NCBI GenBank assembly: GCA_905221145.1
Contig: CAJNCA010000004.1
Location: 62,001 to 126,000 of the forward strand
Source of the DNA: a bacterium
GTDB lineage: Bacteria > Bacillota > Bacilli > Lactobacillales > Streptococcaceae
DNA: 64,000 nucleotides
Reading direction: 5' to 3'
Within the stretch, counting starts at the first letter, position 1; each line of letters starts with the position of its first letter. Positions 26,157-35,779 of the stretch are shown piece by piece. A program made the translations under genes and the position numbers. A model generated the notes under the pieces. The model saw only the letters and a list, made by a program, of their open reading frames with translations. It did no database searches and had not been told where the DNA came from.

Positions 26157-27638
26157 TTACTCATCTAATCGAATAAACATCATTGCGTTAAGCAAAGAGA
26201 TGAGAGCGACTGTATTGACATTATTGGAATAGATCAGTCTCTTATTTTCAATAGGAGGAATAATAAAATTAGAAATAATGATATCGTAAGGTGAATCTTT
26301 TAGAGACTCAAGTGATAACTCTAATTCACTCCAAACTTCCAGTTCAAAATTGTTGCTGCAATAATAAGAAAGTGTTTCTGCTACTGATTTTGCATGATAC
26401 TGATCAAAATTGCTCATGACTAAAACCTTTAATTTAGGTTGATTTTGTAAAAGATTTAGAACTAAATGTTTGCTATGGGTGATAAAAGTATAGGATAAAT
26501 GATTGACTTTCATCGAATTACAATCCATATCCAAACCCTCTAGATAATGTTCAATTCCTTCCTTCAACTCTGAAACAAATCGAGGAAAAATATTTTGAAA
26601 GTTCTTGATTGTATTGCCTTTTTGATCAAAAAGGATAAACTCTGTAGATAATTCCTGACGATGCAGATGTGCCGTATTATGTAGATGCCAGATTAGATTG
26701 TCCTTATTGTCTATTTGAAGATTATACTCTCTTGATACGTGATCAACTAACTCTCCCAATAATCGATATGATTTTTTTACATAACTGTCTGTTTTGGCAT
26801 AGTTCAGAAATACTCCTTCGTCTATGAAAAACATTTTTTGAAAATAGGATACAAACAGTTGACCTATCACTTCTTTATTCAGAGAGATGTGATATTCAGA
26901 ATCAAAGCTCGCTACAATGTCTTCGATTCCTTCTGCCTGCATGAAAGATTCTAACAATTGATTGTTAAAAGAGTCTCTCTCAACTTCCATGAAATGATCA
27001 AACTTTATGCGATATAAATTTGTAACCAGAAGTAATTTTAACATTCTGTGAGTTGATAAATTCATCGGGAAAGAAGTTGCTTTATAAACAAATTCCAATA
27101 ATTGAGACAAGGGTTCTACTGAAAAATCTTCAAAAGGCCATTCAAGGAAATAATATTTCTCTGAGAAATACTGAGCAAAAAAGTAACGGATATCAATCTC
27201 ATTTCCTGTGATTCGAACTGGATTGAGGTTAATTTCAAAACGATATTGTTTCTTAATAATTTTATTAATATGACTGATGATACGGTAAAGAGAGGAAGAA
27301 CTGATATAAAACTCTTTGCAAATACTATCCGTATCACACCCTTCATTAAAGAAGACAAATTCTAAAATTGAAAAATGGGTTGAATGCTTAAAAAAATGAT
27401 GATAGACCATCTCAATATCACTATCATCGGTATTAATGATACGGATGCCGTTTGTTGATGAATGAAATATCAAGTCAGGAAAAGAAGATCTGACATGGGA
27501 CAAGTCATCTTTTACAGAACGTTCTGTACAATGCAATAATTCTGCTAGTTCAGAAATATGAAACCAGCGTTTGTTTTCAAATAGTAATTCTAATAATTCC
27601 AATTGTCTATGACTTTTTTTAGATAATAAATCTCTCAT
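26157..27638 (-). CDS. mga: Mga-like global transcriptional regulator (MgaSpn/MgrA type)
   Basis: 493 aa, the length of pneumococcal MgaSpn. N-terminal helix-turn-helix ISELAELLHCTERSVKDDLSHV (residues ~33-54), a second winged-helix region near residues 105-130 (CKEFYISSSSLYRIISHINK), two PRD-like domains in the middle, and an EIIB-like C-terminal part (LKVLVMSNFDQYH). In pneumococcus this protein binds the region between its own gene and a divergent operon and activates the latter; the same divergent layout is present here, with glsB-amaP-asp23-csbD as the partner operon. Histidines in the PRD domains could be phosphorylated by the sugar phosphotransferase system, which is inference from related proteins. 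Confidence 0.9.
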   Translation of the reverse strand: MRDLLSKKSHRQLELLELLFENKRWFHISELAELLHCTERSVKDDLSHVRSSFPDLIFHSSTNGIRIINTDDSDIEMVYHHFFKHSTHFSILEFVFFNEGCDTDSICKEFYISSSSLYRIISHINKIIKKQYRFEINLNPVRITGNEIDIRYFFAQYFSEKYYFLEWPFEDFSVEPLSQLLEFVYKATSFPMNLSTHRMLKLLLVTNLYRIKFDHFMEVERDSFNNQLLESFMQAEGIEDIVASFDSEYHISLNKEVIGQLFVSYFQKMFFIDEGVFLNYAKTDSYVKKSYRLLGELVDHVSREYNLQIDNKDNLIWHLHNTAHLHRQELSTEFILFDQKGNTIKNFQNIFPRFVSELKEGIEHYLEGLDMDCNSMKVNHLSYTFITHSKHLVLNLLQNQPKLKVLVMSNFDQYHAKSVAETLSYYCSNNFELEVWSELELSLESLKDSPYDIIISNFIIPPIENKRLIYSNNVNTVALISLLNAMMFIRLDE

Positions 27639-27934
27639 GAATAGCTTTTCTCTCTTTATAATAAACTAAAGGATTGTCTTTCAATCCTCAAGCAATTATA
27701 CCATATAGTGGGTATTTATCCTCTTACAAAGACCTTTGCTTACAATAACAAGACCAAGAAATCCGCTGGGAAACATAGTAGAATCAAGCTTTTCTTATTT
27801 ATCCGTATCTATAGTACATGTATACAGTAAGATATTTAAGACGAACTATTATGTTTCCAAGTCGAGATAGTATATAATTAGTTCAATCAAAGATGTCGAT
27901 TCTTTGATTGAAAATTCGAAAAGGAGGACACACT
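27639..27934. promoter_or_regulatory. Divergent control region between mga and the envelope-stress operon
   Basis: A 296-base AT-rich gap. Toward mga there is a TATAAT (27695-27700, minus strand) with a weak -35, followed by an AGGATTG/CAATCCT inverted repeat at 27670-27688. Toward the stress operon there is TATAAT at 27873-27878 with no recognisable -35, as expected for an activator-dependent promoter. By analogy to pneumococcus, the Mga-like protein should bind upstream of this -10. Confidence 0.65.
27882..27912 (+). repeat. Perfect 12-bp inverted repeat in the 5' leader of the stress operon
   Basis: TTCAATCAAAGA / TCTTTGATTGAA with a 7-base loop (TGTCGAT). It begins right where transcription from the -10 at 27873 should start and ends 8 bases before the AGGAGG of the first gene. 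It could be a 5' stability hairpin or an operator. Confidence 0.7.
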
Positions 27935-28171
27935 ATGTTGTGGTCAATCATTGCTGGAGGTCTTATTGGACTTGCAGCTGGAGCAATCACTAAAAAAGGT
28001 AGCTCTATGGGAATCGTCGCAAATGTATTCGCTGGTTTAGTCGGGTCATCTGTAGGACAATCCCTTTTAGGTAGTTGGGGCCCATCCATCGCTGGAATGG
28101 CTTTGATCCCATCTATTGCAGGAGCAGCAATTGTTGTTACTGTAGTATCATTCTTTACAGGTAAAAAATAA
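27935..28171 (+). CDS. GlsB/YeaQ/YmgE family small membrane protein
   Basis: 78 aa, beginning MLWSIIAGGLIGLAAGAI, with three glycine-rich hydrophobic spans, matching the transglycosylase-associated (GlsB/YmgE) family. The start at 27935 has AAGGAGG upstream; the ORF could be extended nine codons upstream but without a ribosome site. First gene of the probable Mga-activated operon with amaP, DUF2273, asp23 and csbD, which elsewhere responds to envelope or alkaline stress. Confidence 0.9.
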   Translation: MLWSIIAGGLIGLAAGAITKKGSSMGIVANVFAGLVGSSVGQSLLGSWGPSIAGMALIPSIAGAAIVVTVVSFFTGKK

Positions 28172-28184
28172 TTACTTGTAGAAT

Positions 28185-28223
28185 AAACTATTTTTAAATA
28201 GTTCAGACGGGTAAAAATAGTTT
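28185..28223. repeat. Intercistronic inverted repeat
   Basis: AAACTATTTTT / AAAAATAGTTT, an 11-bp perfect pairing around an internal AAATAGTT that can pair with the left arm instead. It may separate expression of glsB from amaP. Confidence 0.5.
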
Positions 28224-28247
28224 AATGTTAAATCGAAAGGATTTTAT

Positions 28248-28814
28248 ATGTCAAAAACAAAGAAAATATTTTTTATTATTTTCTGTATTTTAATCTTGAC
28301 AATTTTCCTTCCTGTTTTGGTAGATTATCATCAAGTTAGTGATTTAGGAATTAATTTAATTAGCTGGAGACAGACTGGTTTAGTTGAATTCTTTGTTGCT
28401 AGATATGTCTTTTGGGGGACAGTGGTTCTATCAACTTTAGTTTTAATATCGATGTTAGTCGTAATCTTTTATCCTAAGCGTTATTTAGAGATTCAATTAG
28501 AGACTAAAAGCGACACATTAAAATTAAAGAATTCGGCAATCGAAGGTTTTGTTAGAAGCTTGGTAAGCGATCATCATTTGATCAAAGACCCAACTGTCCG
28601 AGTAAATGTAAGAAAAAGTAAATGTTTCGTTTATGTAGAAGGTAAACTTCTTCCTACGGACAACATCGCTAACAGATGCCAAGTAATTCAAAATGAAATA
28701 ACTAATGGATTGAAGCAGTTCTTTGGTATTGAGCGTCAAGTAAAACTTGAAGTTGCAGTAAAAAATTACCAACCAAAACCTCAAAACAAAAAGACTGTTA
28801 GTCGTGTGAAGTAA
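28248..28814 (+). CDS. amaP: Alkaline shock response membrane anchor protein AmaP
   Basis: 188 aa. Two membrane spans (about residues 7-26 and 55-75) followed by a soluble C-terminal domain with basic tail (PQNKKTVSRVK). In Staphylococcus aureus AmaP anchors Asp23 at the membrane; Asp23 is encoded two genes downstream here, so the same pairing is likely. The ribosome site is GAAAGGA. It lies between GlsB and the DUF2273 small gene. Confidence 0.88.
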   Translation: MSKTKKIFFIIFCILILTIFLPVLVDYHQVSDLGINLISWRQTGLVEFFVARYVFWGTVVLSTLVLISMLVVIFYPKRYLEIQLETKSDTLKLKNSAIEGFVRSLVSDHHLIKDPTVRVNVRKSKCFVYVEGKLLPTDNIANRCQVIQNEITNGLKQFFGIERQVKLEVAVKNYQPKPQNKKTVSRVK

Positions 28815-28825
28815 GGAAGTAAAAA

Positions 28826-28996
28826 ATGGAAATGCTTAAAAAGTATCGTTATCCACTTGTAGCAGGTCTCTTAGGCGTATTTCTCGCTTGTTTGATCGTT
28901 TCCTTTGGTTTCTTCAAAACACTGTTTGTGTTGATTTTAGGAGCTTTAGGAGTTGCAGCTGGATTGTATGTTGAGAAAAATTATATCAATAAATAA
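28826..28996 (+). CDS. DUF2273-like small membrane protein
   Basis: 56 aa, too short for a standard ORF cut-off. It begins MEMLKKYRYPLVAGLLGVFL and has two hydrophobic spans and a C-terminal EKNYINK. Ribosome site AAGGAAG. Small DUF2273 proteins are regularly found between AmaP and Asp23 genes in Firmicutes. Eleven bases after amaP and 29 bases before asp23. Confidence 0.82.
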   Translation: MEMLKKYRYPLVAGLLGVFLACLIVSFGFFKTLFVLILGALGVAAGLYVEKNYINK

Positions 28997-29025
28997 TAAA
29001 GTAAATTTAATTAAAGGAGTTTCAT

Positions 29026-29637
29026 ATGTCAAACTTAGAAAAAAATACTAACGCTAATGTAGAAAAGAAAGATTCTACTGTTGTTTCTCATGATGTTAAA
29101 GGAGAACTTACTTACGAAGATAAAGTAATCCAAAAAATCATTGGTCTTTCTCTTGAAAATGTTTCAGGTCTTTTGGAAATCGATGGTGGTTTCTTCTCTA
29201 ACTTAAAAGACAAACTAGTTAATTCTGATGATGTAACTGCTGGAGTTAACGTTGAAGTTGGTAAAACACAAGTTGCCGTTGACCTTAACGTTGTAGTAGA
29301 ATACCAAAAGAACGTTCCTGCTCTATACAACCAAATCAAAGATGTTGTTGTTGCAGAAGTTAGCAAAATGACTGAATTGGAAGTTGTTGAAGTAAACGTA
29401 AACGTTATCGATATCAAAACGAAAGAACAACATGAAGCGGACTCAGTAAGCCTTCAAGATCGAGTATCTGATGTAGCTGAATCAACAGGAGAATTCGCTT
29501 CAGAACAATTCGAAAAAGCTAAATCTGGTCTTGGATCTGGTTTCTCAACTGTTCAAGAAAAAGTTAGCGAAGGTGTAGAAGCTGTTAAAGGTGCAGCAAA
29601 TGGTGTCGTATCTCACGAAAAAACTCGTGTAAACTAA
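29026..29637 (+). CDS. Asp23/Gls24 family envelope stress protein
   Basis: 203 aa. The Asp23 domain runs from GELTYEDKVIQKIIGLSLEN to about residue 135 (EVNVNVIDIKTKEQHEAD). The C-terminal part is a polar helical extension (SEQFEKAKSGLGSGFSTVQE) absent from short Asp23 proteins and similar to the Gls24 type. It is probably recruited to the membrane by AmaP. Codons look strongly biased, suggesting high expression. Ribosome site AAAGGAG. Confidence 0.92.
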   Translation: MSNLEKNTNANVEKKDSTVVSHDVKGELTYEDKVIQKIIGLSLENVSGLLEIDGGFFSNLKDKLVNSDDVTAGVNVEVGKTQVAVDLNVVVEYQKNVPALYNQIKDVVVAEVSKMTELEVVEVNVNVIDIKTKEQHEADSVSLQDRVSDVAESTGEFASEQFEKAKSGLGSGFSTVQEKVSEGVEAVKGAANGVVSHEKTRVN

Positions 29638-29667
29638 GTTAAAATAAATATAACAGGAGAAATTATC

Positions 29668-29871
29668 ATGTCAGTAGAAGAAAAATTAAATCAAGCTAAA
29701 GGTTCTATTAAAGAAGGTGTTGGAAAAGCTATCGGTGATGAAAAATTAGAAAAAGAAGGAACAGCAGAAAAAGTTGTTTCTAAAGTCAAAGAAGTTGCCG
29801 AAGATGCCAAAGACGCTGTTGAAGGTGCCGTTGAAGGCATCAAAAACATGTTGAGTGGTGACGATAAATAA
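29668..29871 (+). CDS. CsbD family stress protein
   Basis: 67 aa, beginning [20 protein letters not shown], the CsbD signature, rich in Lys, Glu and Ala and without a hydrophobic segment. In Bacillus subtilis csbD belongs to the general stress regulon. It is the last gene of the operon; an imperfect GTTACT/AGTAAC hairpin and then a stronger terminator follow. Confidence 0.9.
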   Translation: MSVEEKLNQAKGSIKEGVGKAIGDEKLEKEGTAEKVVSKVKEVAEDAKDAVEGAVEGIKNMLSGDDK

Positions 29872-29942
29872 AGCTAAAAGTTACTTTATCTTTTTAGTAA
29901 CATTATTCAAAATAGTCTGAGTCAAAATGATTCTCAATAAAT

Positions 29943-29982
29943 AAAAAGCTAGGGATTTCCATTTGCGGAACTCTAGCTTTTT
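29943..29982 (+). terminator. Terminator after csbD
   Basis: AAAAAGCTAG... / ...CTAGCTTTTT, a 10-bp outer stem with an imperfect inner loop, followed by further T. Confidence 0.75.
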
Positions 29983-29989
29983 GATTTTG

Positions 29990-30286
29990 TTTCTCTTATT
30001 ATATTTCAGCAGGTTGTTGGCCATGAGTGCGAATCCCATGTCAATTCACACTTGATGCTCACCTCGCAGATGACATTTCTTATAACCCAAACAAACCTTT
30101 ATCTGCCCAAAGAAAGATTTCCCATCAATCTTACGTTTAGCGAAAATTTGTCTACCCTTGGAAGATAAAAGTGCCTGATATTCTTTAGTTTTTAAACACC
30201 GATAACGTTCATTCATATACTGTCCTTTTTGAGGGGCTGATTCAGGTTCATCATCACAGTAAATATTTGTTTCAAGACTTTTTCCT
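29990..30286 (-). pseudogene. Remnant of an IS1182-type transposase (C-terminal part)
   Basis: Translating the minus strand gives IDGKSFFGQIKVCLGYKKCH, then RGEHQV, a TGA stop (in frame), then IDMGFALMANNLLKYNKR. This matches the C-terminal end of streptococcal IS1182-family transposases, where GFALMA-NL-KY is conserved. The upstream part includes YMNERYRCLKTKEYQALL. There is no start, one internal stop and no intact ends, so it is dead. It fills the 417-base gap between csbD and the acetyltransferase together with the terminator. Confidence 0.75.
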
Positions 30287-30288
30287 TT

Positions 30289-30744
30289 CTATCTCCCCTT
30301 TTTCATAATGAATTTCCGTTCAGGTGGTTCAGACATTTGGACGATTTCAAATCCTTCTTTTTGGTAAAGCTTGTAAGCTGTTTGATTTGCCTCGAAGACA
30401 TTTAGAGAAATAGTATCTATATCTTCATTTTCAAAGACCAAACTAAGAAATTCCCTTAAAGCCTGGCTACCTAAGCCCTGCCCCTGTTTCTGGGGGTTGA
30501 TAAAAAATCTCCCGATATGTAGATTTCTGTTTTCCAATCTGATTTTCTGGATAAGTCCCACAAACTCTTGTCCATCAAAAATAGAAAAGATTCCTTCCAA
30601 ATCTTGCAAGACTTGAAGGGTCAGTGGAAAAGGAATCTTTGGTCCCATCCATTGTTCTTGAAAAGCCTTGCCGAGGGAGTTGGACCATTGGCATACGAGC
30701 TGGGCATTTTCTGTGCTCACATTTTCTTCAAAACGAATTGTCAT
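30289..30744 (-). CDS. GNAT family N-acetyltransferase
   Basis: 151 aa from the ATG at 30744 (MTIRFEENVSTENAQLV). The acetyl-CoA motif is NPQKQGQGLGSQALREFL (Q/R-x-x-G-x-G/A) near residue 89, followed by LNVFEANQTAYKLYQKEGF. I prefer 30744 because GAGG lies 6 bases upstream; the ATG at 30777 coincides with a TATAAT sequence (30776-30781, minus strand) that looks like the -10 box itself. Divergent from the prepilin peptidase. Substrate unknown. Confidence 0.85.
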   Translation of the reverse strand: MTIRFEENVSTENAQLVCQWSNSLGKAFQEQWMGPKIPFPLTLQVLQDLEGIFSIFDGQEFVGLIQKIRLENRNLHIGRFFINPQKQGQGLGSQALREFLSLVFENEDIDTISLNVFEANQTAYKLYQKEGFEIVQMSEPPERKFIMKKGR

Positions 30745-30798
30745 CTTGACCTCACTATCTTGTTTATGTTTCTCCATTATACTACTTCTCCTATTTTT

Positions 30799-30806
30799 TA
30801 CGAATA
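30799..30806 (+). promoter_or_regulatory. cin-box (ComX/SigX competence promoter)
   Basis: TACGAATA, the exact consensus of the streptococcal competence sigma factor, preceded by a T-run. Only seven bases separate it from the ATG of the prepilin peptidase. Confidence 0.85.
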
Positions 30807-30813
30807 GATAAGT

Positions 30814-31473
30814 ATGATTAATATTTATTTTTTTCTTGTCAGGAGCATTCTCGCTTCTTTTCTTGGTTTGGTCATTGATCGTTTTCCTGAGCGATCCATT
30901 ATCCGACCAGCTAGTCATTGTGATTCTTGTCAGACTCGCTTGCGTCCCTTAGATTTGATTCCTATTCTCTCGCAGGTTTTCAATCGTTTTCGCTGTCGCT
31001 ATTGCAAGGCTCGCTATCCATTCTGGTATGCCCTTTTTGAACTAGGCTTAGGAATCCTCTTTCTAGCTTGGTCTTGGGGCTGGCTCTCCTTGGGGCAAGT
31101 CATCCTCATAACTGCTGGCTTGACCTTGGGTATCTACGACTTTCAACATCAGGAATATCCCTTGCTGGTCTGGCTGACTTTCCACCTAATCCTCATGGCT
31201 TTCTGTGGTTGGAATCTAGTCATGGTCTTCTTTCTCGCCTTTGGAATCATAGCTCATTTTATCGATATCCGCATGGGCGCAGGGGATTTTCTCTTTCTGG
31301 CTTCTTGCGCTCTCATCTTTAGCGCGACCGAATTACTGATCTTGATTCAGTTCGCTTCTGCGACGGGCATTCTGGCCTTTCTCCTGCAAAAGAAAAAGGA
31401 AAGACTTCCTTTCGTGCCTTTCCTCTTACTCGCTACTTGTATGATTATTTTTGGTAAGCTACTGCTTGTTTGA
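30814..31473 (+). CDS. pilD: Type IV prepilin peptidase (competence; CilC/PilD/ComC)
   Basis: 219 aa A24-family aspartic protease that cleaves and may methylate the competence pseudopilins (ComGC and others). Two zinc-binding C-x2-C pairs lie in CDSCQTR and CRYCKAR, catalytic aspartates in [11 protein letters not shown] and the GAGD motif ([10 protein letters not shown]), with about seven membrane spans. The exact cin-box seven bases upstream makes it a late competence gene. It converges on trpA and the two stop regions overlap by 29 bases. Confidence 0.95.
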   Translation: MINIYFFLVRSILASFLGLVIDRFPERSIIRPASHCDSCQTRLRPLDLIPILSQVFNRFRCRYCKARYPFWYALFELGLGILFLAWSWGWLSLGQVILITAGLTLGIYDFQHQEYPLLVWLTFHLILMAFCGWNLVMVFFLAFGIIAHFIDIRMGAGDFLFLASCALIFSATELLILIQFASATGILAFLLQKKKERLPFVPFLLLATCMIIFGKLLLV

Positions 31474-32221
31474 TAAACTCCTGAATCGGCTCTCCTTGGT
31501 GGAGAGCTTTTACGATTTTCGAACCGACGATGACACCATCTGACACCGCATTGAAGCGTTCTACATCAGCTTGACTAGACACACCAAATCCTGTCAAGAC
31601 TGGGATGTCTGCTACTTGATGCAATTGCGCCAAGTGCTTATCCAAGTCTGATCGGTAGTTTCCTGATTTCCCTGTCACCCCGTTAATAGCAACGGCATAG
31701 ACAAAGCCTTCTGCTCCCTTGATCAACTCTTTTTGTCGCTCAAGTCCTGTTGTCAAACTAACTAAGGGAATCAAGGCAATGTCTGTATCTGCCAAATAAG
31801 GCTCCACAAAGTTGGCATGCTCATGAGGCAGGTCTGGGATAATCAAGCCCTTAACGGCTGTATCCGCCAAATCTTTGACAAATTTCTCCACACCGTACTG
31901 AAAGAGAGGGTTGAAGTAGGTCATAATGACCAGTGGAACCTCTGTTTCAATGGTTTTCAATGTTTCAACCAAAGCCTGGGTAGAAGTCCCATGAGCTAGA
32001 CTGCGCAAGCCAGCTTCTTCGATAACAGGGCCATCTGCAACAGGGTCTGAAAAGGGAATACCCACTTCAATGGCTGAAACACCCAAATCTTCTAAAAAGT
32101 GGATTGTTTCACCGAGACCATCCAAACCTTTCTCGTGATCTCCAGACATGATATAGGGAACAAAAATTCCTTTTCCAGCTGCTTTGATAGCGTTCAATTT
32201 TTCTGTTAGTGTCTTAGGCAT
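31445..32221 (-). CDS. trpA: Tryptophan synthase alpha chain
   Basis: 258 aa TIM-barrel enzyme releasing indole from indole-3-glycerol phosphate. Catalytic Glu and Asp are in the stretches [24 protein letters not shown] and the phosphate loop [10 protein letters not shown] are present. The ATG at 32221 has GGGAG upstream and the gene overlaps trpB by eight bases. Last gene of trpEGDCFBA; its 3' end overlaps the convergent pilD. Confidence 0.97.
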   Translation of the reverse strand: MPKTLTEKLNAIKAAGKGIFVPYIMSGDHEKGLDGLGETIHFLEDLGVSAIEVGIPFSDPVADGPVIEEAGLRSLAHGTSTQALVETLKTIETEVPLVIMTYFNPLFQYGVEKFVKDLADTAVKGLIIPDLPHEHANFVEPYLADTDIALIPLVSLTTGLERQKELIKGAEGFVYAVAINGVTGKSGNYRSDLDKHLAQLHQVADIPVLTGFGVSSQADVERFNAVSDGVIVGSKIVKALHQGEPIQEFIKQAVAYQK

Positions 32222-33437
32222 GAGCTTCTCCCTTCTTTGCTGCATCTGCTTCCAAGCGGTCTTTGACTTGGACCACATCCTTGTCCCCACGACCGGATAG
32301 GCAGACAATCATAGACTTGTCTGGACCAAGTTCTTTGGCCAATTTCACCGCAAAGGCAATGGCATGACTAGATTCCAAGGCTGGGATAATCCCTTCCACG
32401 CGAGACAAGAGTTGGAACCCTTCCAAGGCTTCCTCGTCTGTCACAGGAACATAGCTGGCACGTTTGATATCATGATAGTGAGAGTGTTCTGGACCGATAC
32501 CAGGATAGTCCAATCCTGCTGAGATAGAGAAGGCTTCAAGAATTTGACCATGAGCATCTTGGAGCACATCCATAAGAGAACCGTGGAGGACACCTGGACG
32601 ACCTTTGGTCAAAGTTGCTGCATGATGCTCTGTGTCCACACCAAGTCCTGCTGCTTCAGCCCCATACATGGCTACTGACTCATCTTCTACAAATGGATGG
32701 AAGAGCCCAATAGCATTAGAACCACCACCAACACAGGCTACTAGGGCATCTGGTAAATCTTGACCGGTCAAGTCACGGTACTGTTGTTTGGCTTCTCGAC
32801 CAATGACACTTTGGAAATCACGGACGATTTCTGGGAACGGATGAGGTCCCAAGGCTGAACCAAGGATATAGTGGGTATCGTCGATATTTGCCACCCATGA
32901 ACGAAGGGCTGCATTAACAGCATCCTTGAGCACGCGCGAACCATCTGTCACGGCCTCGACCTTGGCTCCCAAAAGCTCCATACGAAAGACATTGAGGGCT
33001 TGGCGTTTAACATCTTCCTCACCCATGTAGATGGTACATTCCATGTTAAAGAGGGCCGCAGCTGTTGCAGTTGCCACACCGTGCTGACCAGCACCCGTTT
33101 CAGCGATAATTTTATTTTTGCCCATACGTTTAGCTAGGAGAACTTGTCCCAAGGCATTGTTAATCTTGTGAGCCCCTGTATGGTTAAGGTCTTCCCGTTT
33201 GAGGTAAATCTTGGCTCCGCCGATATGCTGGGTCAAGTTTTTTGCGTAGTAAAGAGGAGTTTCACGTCCCACATACTGGCGCAAAAGTTGGTTCAATTCC
33301 TCTTGGAAACTTGGGTCCGCCTGACTTTCACGATAAGCTTTTTCCAACTCCAAAACTGCTGTCATCAATGTTTCTGGGACGAAACGTCCACCGAATTTCC
33401 CGTAAAATCCATCTTTATTTGGTTCTTGATATGCCAT
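32214..33437 (-). CDS. trpB: Tryptophan synthase beta chain (operon copy)
   Basis: 407 aa PLP enzyme condensing indole and serine. PLP lysine in the canonical [12 protein letters not shown] motif, catalytic Glu in [11 protein letters not shown], phosphate loop [10 protein letters not shown]. It overlaps both trpF (23 bases) and trpA (8 bases), so it is tightly coupled to the alpha subunit it works with. A second, divergent beta-chain gene lies at 37998-39176. Confidence 0.97.
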   Translation of the reverse strand: MAYQEPNKDGFYGKFGGRFVPETLMTAVLELEKAYRESQADPSFQEELNQLLRQYVGRETPLYYAKNLTQHIGGAKIYLKREDLNHTGAHKINNALGQVLLAKRMGKNKIIAETGAGQHGVATATAAALFNMECTIYMGEEDVKRQALNVFRMELLGAKVEAVTDGSRVLKDAVNAALRSWVANIDDTHYILGSALGPHPFPEIVRDFQSVIGREAKQQYRDLTGQDLPDALVACVGGGSNAIGLFHPFVEDESVAMYGAEAAGLGVDTEHHAATLTKGRPGVLHGSLMDVLQDAHGQILEAFSISAGLDYPGIGPEHSHYHDIKRASYVPVTDEEALEGFQLLSRVEGIIPALESSHAIAFAVKLAKELGPDKSMIVCLSGRGDKDVVQVKDRLEADAAKKGEAHA

Positions 33438-34014
33438 TCTTTACCCTCTCTATAAATCTTCTAATCTTTTCCTGATCTTTTTGTCCATCTGTCTCCACTC
33501 CACTTGATACATCGACTGCATAGGGAGTAAAGTGTTGAATTGCTTGTACTACATTGTCTTCCTTAAGCCCACCAGCGATAAAGAAGGGCTGAGTTAGTCC
33601 AGTCGTATCCAGTTGGCCCCAATCAAAGGTCTGACCACTCCCTGCCACAGGGGCATCAAAGAGTAGATAATCTGCCTGAGAATTGGGCACATGCCCATCT
33701 CCATCCACCTGTACAGCCTGAATGCTGGCACAAGGCAAATCCCCAAACAAATCATCCGCCACCTGACTGTGAACTTGAACTAAGTCCAAGCCAACTTTGT
33801 CAATCGCTTCTAGCAATTCTGCCCGACTTGGTGAAACAAATACTCCAACCTTTTTCACATCTGCAGGAATGAGCTTTGCCAGCTCAGCAGCCTCTTTCAA
33901 AGTCACCTGTCTTTTACTAGGTGCGAAGACAAAACCGATGTAGTCTGCTCCTGCTGAAACGGCTGTTTCCACCGCTTCTTTAGTAGATAGTCCACAAATC
34001 TTAACCTTTGTCAA
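33415..34014 (-). CDS. trpF: Phosphoribosylanthranilate isomerase
   Basis: 199 aa single-domain TIM barrel converting phosphoribosylanthranilate to the CdRP isomer. Catalytic Cys in KVKICGLS (residue ~7) and Asp in [16 protein letters not shown], phosphate-binding [11 protein letters not shown]. It overlaps trpC by 14 bases and trpB by 23 bases; separate trpF and trpC genes are usual in streptococci. Confidence 0.97.
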   Translation of the reverse strand: MTKVKICGLSTKEAVETAVSAGADYIGFVFAPSKRQVTLKEAAELAKLIPADVKKVGVFVSPSRAELLEAIDKVGLDLVQVHSQVADDLFGDLPCASIQAVQVDGDGHVPNSQADYLLFDAPVAGSGQTFDWGQLDTTGLTQPFFIAGGLKEDNVVQAIQHFTPYAVDVSSGVETDGQKDQEKIRRFIERVKNGISRTK

Positions 34015-34768
34015 TCTGCAACTCCTTGATTCTCTGAGCTACATCTTCCGCCTTCATCAGAGCTGTCCCCACCAAAATTCCGTTGAAGTATGGTGCTACT
34101 CGTTCCGCATCCTGCCCTGTGAAAATAGCAGATTCAGAAATGTAATAGCGGCCTTCCTTAAAGTGCTGGGCCAAATCTACACTGGTCTGCAAGTCGACCT
34201 CAAAGGTGGTCAAGTTACGATTATTGACCCCAATAATCTCAGCACCAAGTCTGTGGGCTACTTCTAGTTCAGCTAGATTGTGAGTCTCCACCAAGACTTC
34301 CAGACCAAGCTCTGTCGCATAGTCGTACAGTTCCTTGAGGCGTTCTTCTGACAAGGCAGCCACAATGAGCAAGATAACTGTCGCACCTGCATTGCGAGCA
34401 CGGATGATTTGCTTTTCATCGATGATAAAATCCTTGTTAAGCGTCGGAATCTGCACCTGACTGGAAATCTCCCGTAGATAATCCAAATGCCCTTTAAAGA
34501 AAACCTCATCTGTCAAAACCGATATCATCACTGCGCCGTTTGCTTCATAAGTCTGGGCCTGTTGCACAATATCCACATCGAGATTGATATCTCCCAGACT
34601 AGGGCTAGCCTTCTTGACTTCAGCGATTACCTGCAAATGGTCTCGATGATTCTGCAAAAATTCAGCCAAGCGATAAGTCTGGCGCAGGGGCTGGATTTCC
34701 TCCAGCTCCATCTGCTCGACCTCACGCGCCTTCTGCTCCAAGATTCGTGCTAAAAATTCTTGACTCAT
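34001..34768 (-). CDS. trpC: Indole-3-glycerol phosphate synthase
   Basis: 255 aa TIM barrel. Motifs: [13 protein letters not shown] near residue 47 (catalytic Lys and Glu), [20 protein letters not shown], and GVNNRNL. The C-terminal phosphate motif includes AESA-type SESAIF. Its ATG overlaps the trpD stop (ATGA). Confidence 0.97.
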   Translation of the reverse strand: MSQEFLARILEQKAREVEQMELEEIQPLRQTYRLAEFLQNHRDHLQVIAEVKKASPSLGDINLDVDIVQQAQTYEANGAVMISVLTDEVFFKGHLDYLREISSQVQIPTLNKDFIIDEKQIIRARNAGATVILLIVAALSEERLKELYDYATELGLEVLVETHNLAELEVAHRLGAEIIGVNNRNLTTFEVDLQTSVDLAQHFKEGRYYISESAIFTGQDAERVAPYFNGILVGTALMKAEDVAQRIKELQIDKG

Positions 34769-35769
34769 TTTTGGTACTCCTGTAACAGTCTAAGTTTTTC
34801 AAGGGCCTTGCCACTAGCAATCACTTGACGAGCCAAGGCAACTCCTTCTTTGATACTAGCTACCTTACCATTAGCATAGAAACCAAGACCAGCATTTAAA
34901 ACTGTAGTTTCCAAGAATGGACTTGGTTCGTTTTTCAGAACGCTAAGTAAAATCTCTGCATTTTCCTGAGCATTGCCCCCACGGATATCTTCGATAGCGT
35001 AGCGCTCCATCCCCAAATCCTCTGGAGTAAAGCTTGACAAGGTAATTTCACCATTTTCAAGAAGAGCAATCTTGGTTGTTCCGTTCAAACCAGCTTCATC
35101 CAATCCTTCTGGTCCAGCAACCACGATGGCACGTTTGCGACCCATATTTTTTAAAACCCGAGCAGTACTTTCTAGAAGTTCTGGACGACTAATACCAAGA
35201 AGCTGTGTTTCCAAGGCCATTGGGTGAATCAGGGGACCAGTCAAGTTCATAATCGTTGGAATTCCCAATTCCAAACGAGCTGGCATGATGTATTTCATGG
35301 CTGGGTGCATATTTTTAGCAAAGAGAAAGACGATTCCAGTTTTATCAAAGACCTTACCTAGTTCAGCTGGTTTGAGGTCTAGATTGATACCCAAGGCTTC
35401 GAGAACATCTGCTGAACCAGATTTAGAAGAAATCGAGCGGTTACCGTGCTTGGCCATGTGAACATCCCCACCAGCCAAGACAAAGGCTGCAGTTGTAGAG
35501 ATGTTAAAGCTGAAAGATTTGTCCCCACCTGTACCGCAGTTGTCCATGGCATCATGAATCTCAGTTGGAATATGTTGGGCATGCCCTCTCATGACTTGGG
35601 CAATGGCTGTGCGTTCTTCAGGTGTTTCCCCCTTCATCTTAAGAGCTAAAAGGAGAGAAGCAATCTGTGCCTCTGTTACACGTCCAGTTACGATACGCTC
35701 AATGACGTCCGTCATTTCCACACCCGATAAATTTTCAAATTTTGCTAATTTTTCAATAATCTCTTTCAT
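34765..35769 (-). CDS. trpD: Anthranilate phosphoribosyltransferase
   Basis: 334 aa. The PRPP/Mg site is [17 protein letters not shown] near residue 80, and the [15 protein letters not shown] stretch is the second conserved motif. The N-terminal helical domain starts [14 protein letters not shown]. It overlaps trpC by four bases and follows trpG after ten bases. Confidence 0.97.
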   Translation of the reverse strand: MKEIIEKLAKFENLSGVEMTDVIERIVTGRVTEAQIASLLLALKMKGETPEERTAIAQVMRGHAQHIPTEIHDAMDNCGTGGDKSFSFNISTTAAFVLAGGDVHMAKHGNRSISSKSGSADVLEALGINLDLKPAELGKVFDKTGIVFLFAKNMHPAMKYIMPARLELGIPTIMNLTGPLIHPMALETQLLGISRPELLESTARVLKNMGRKRAIVVAGPEGLDEAGLNGTTKIALLENGEITLSSFTPEDLGMERYAIEDIRGGNAQENAEILLSVLKNEPSPFLETTVLNAGLGFYANGKVASIKEGVALARQVIASGKALEKLRLLQEYQK

Positions 35770-35779
35770 CCTAGTTTCC

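Noticed and set aside
30744..30777. ATG at 30777 as the acetyltransferase start
   Set aside because: It coincides with a TATAAT that is better read as the -10 box, and the internal ATG at 30744 has a properly spaced GAGG. The longer start remains possible.
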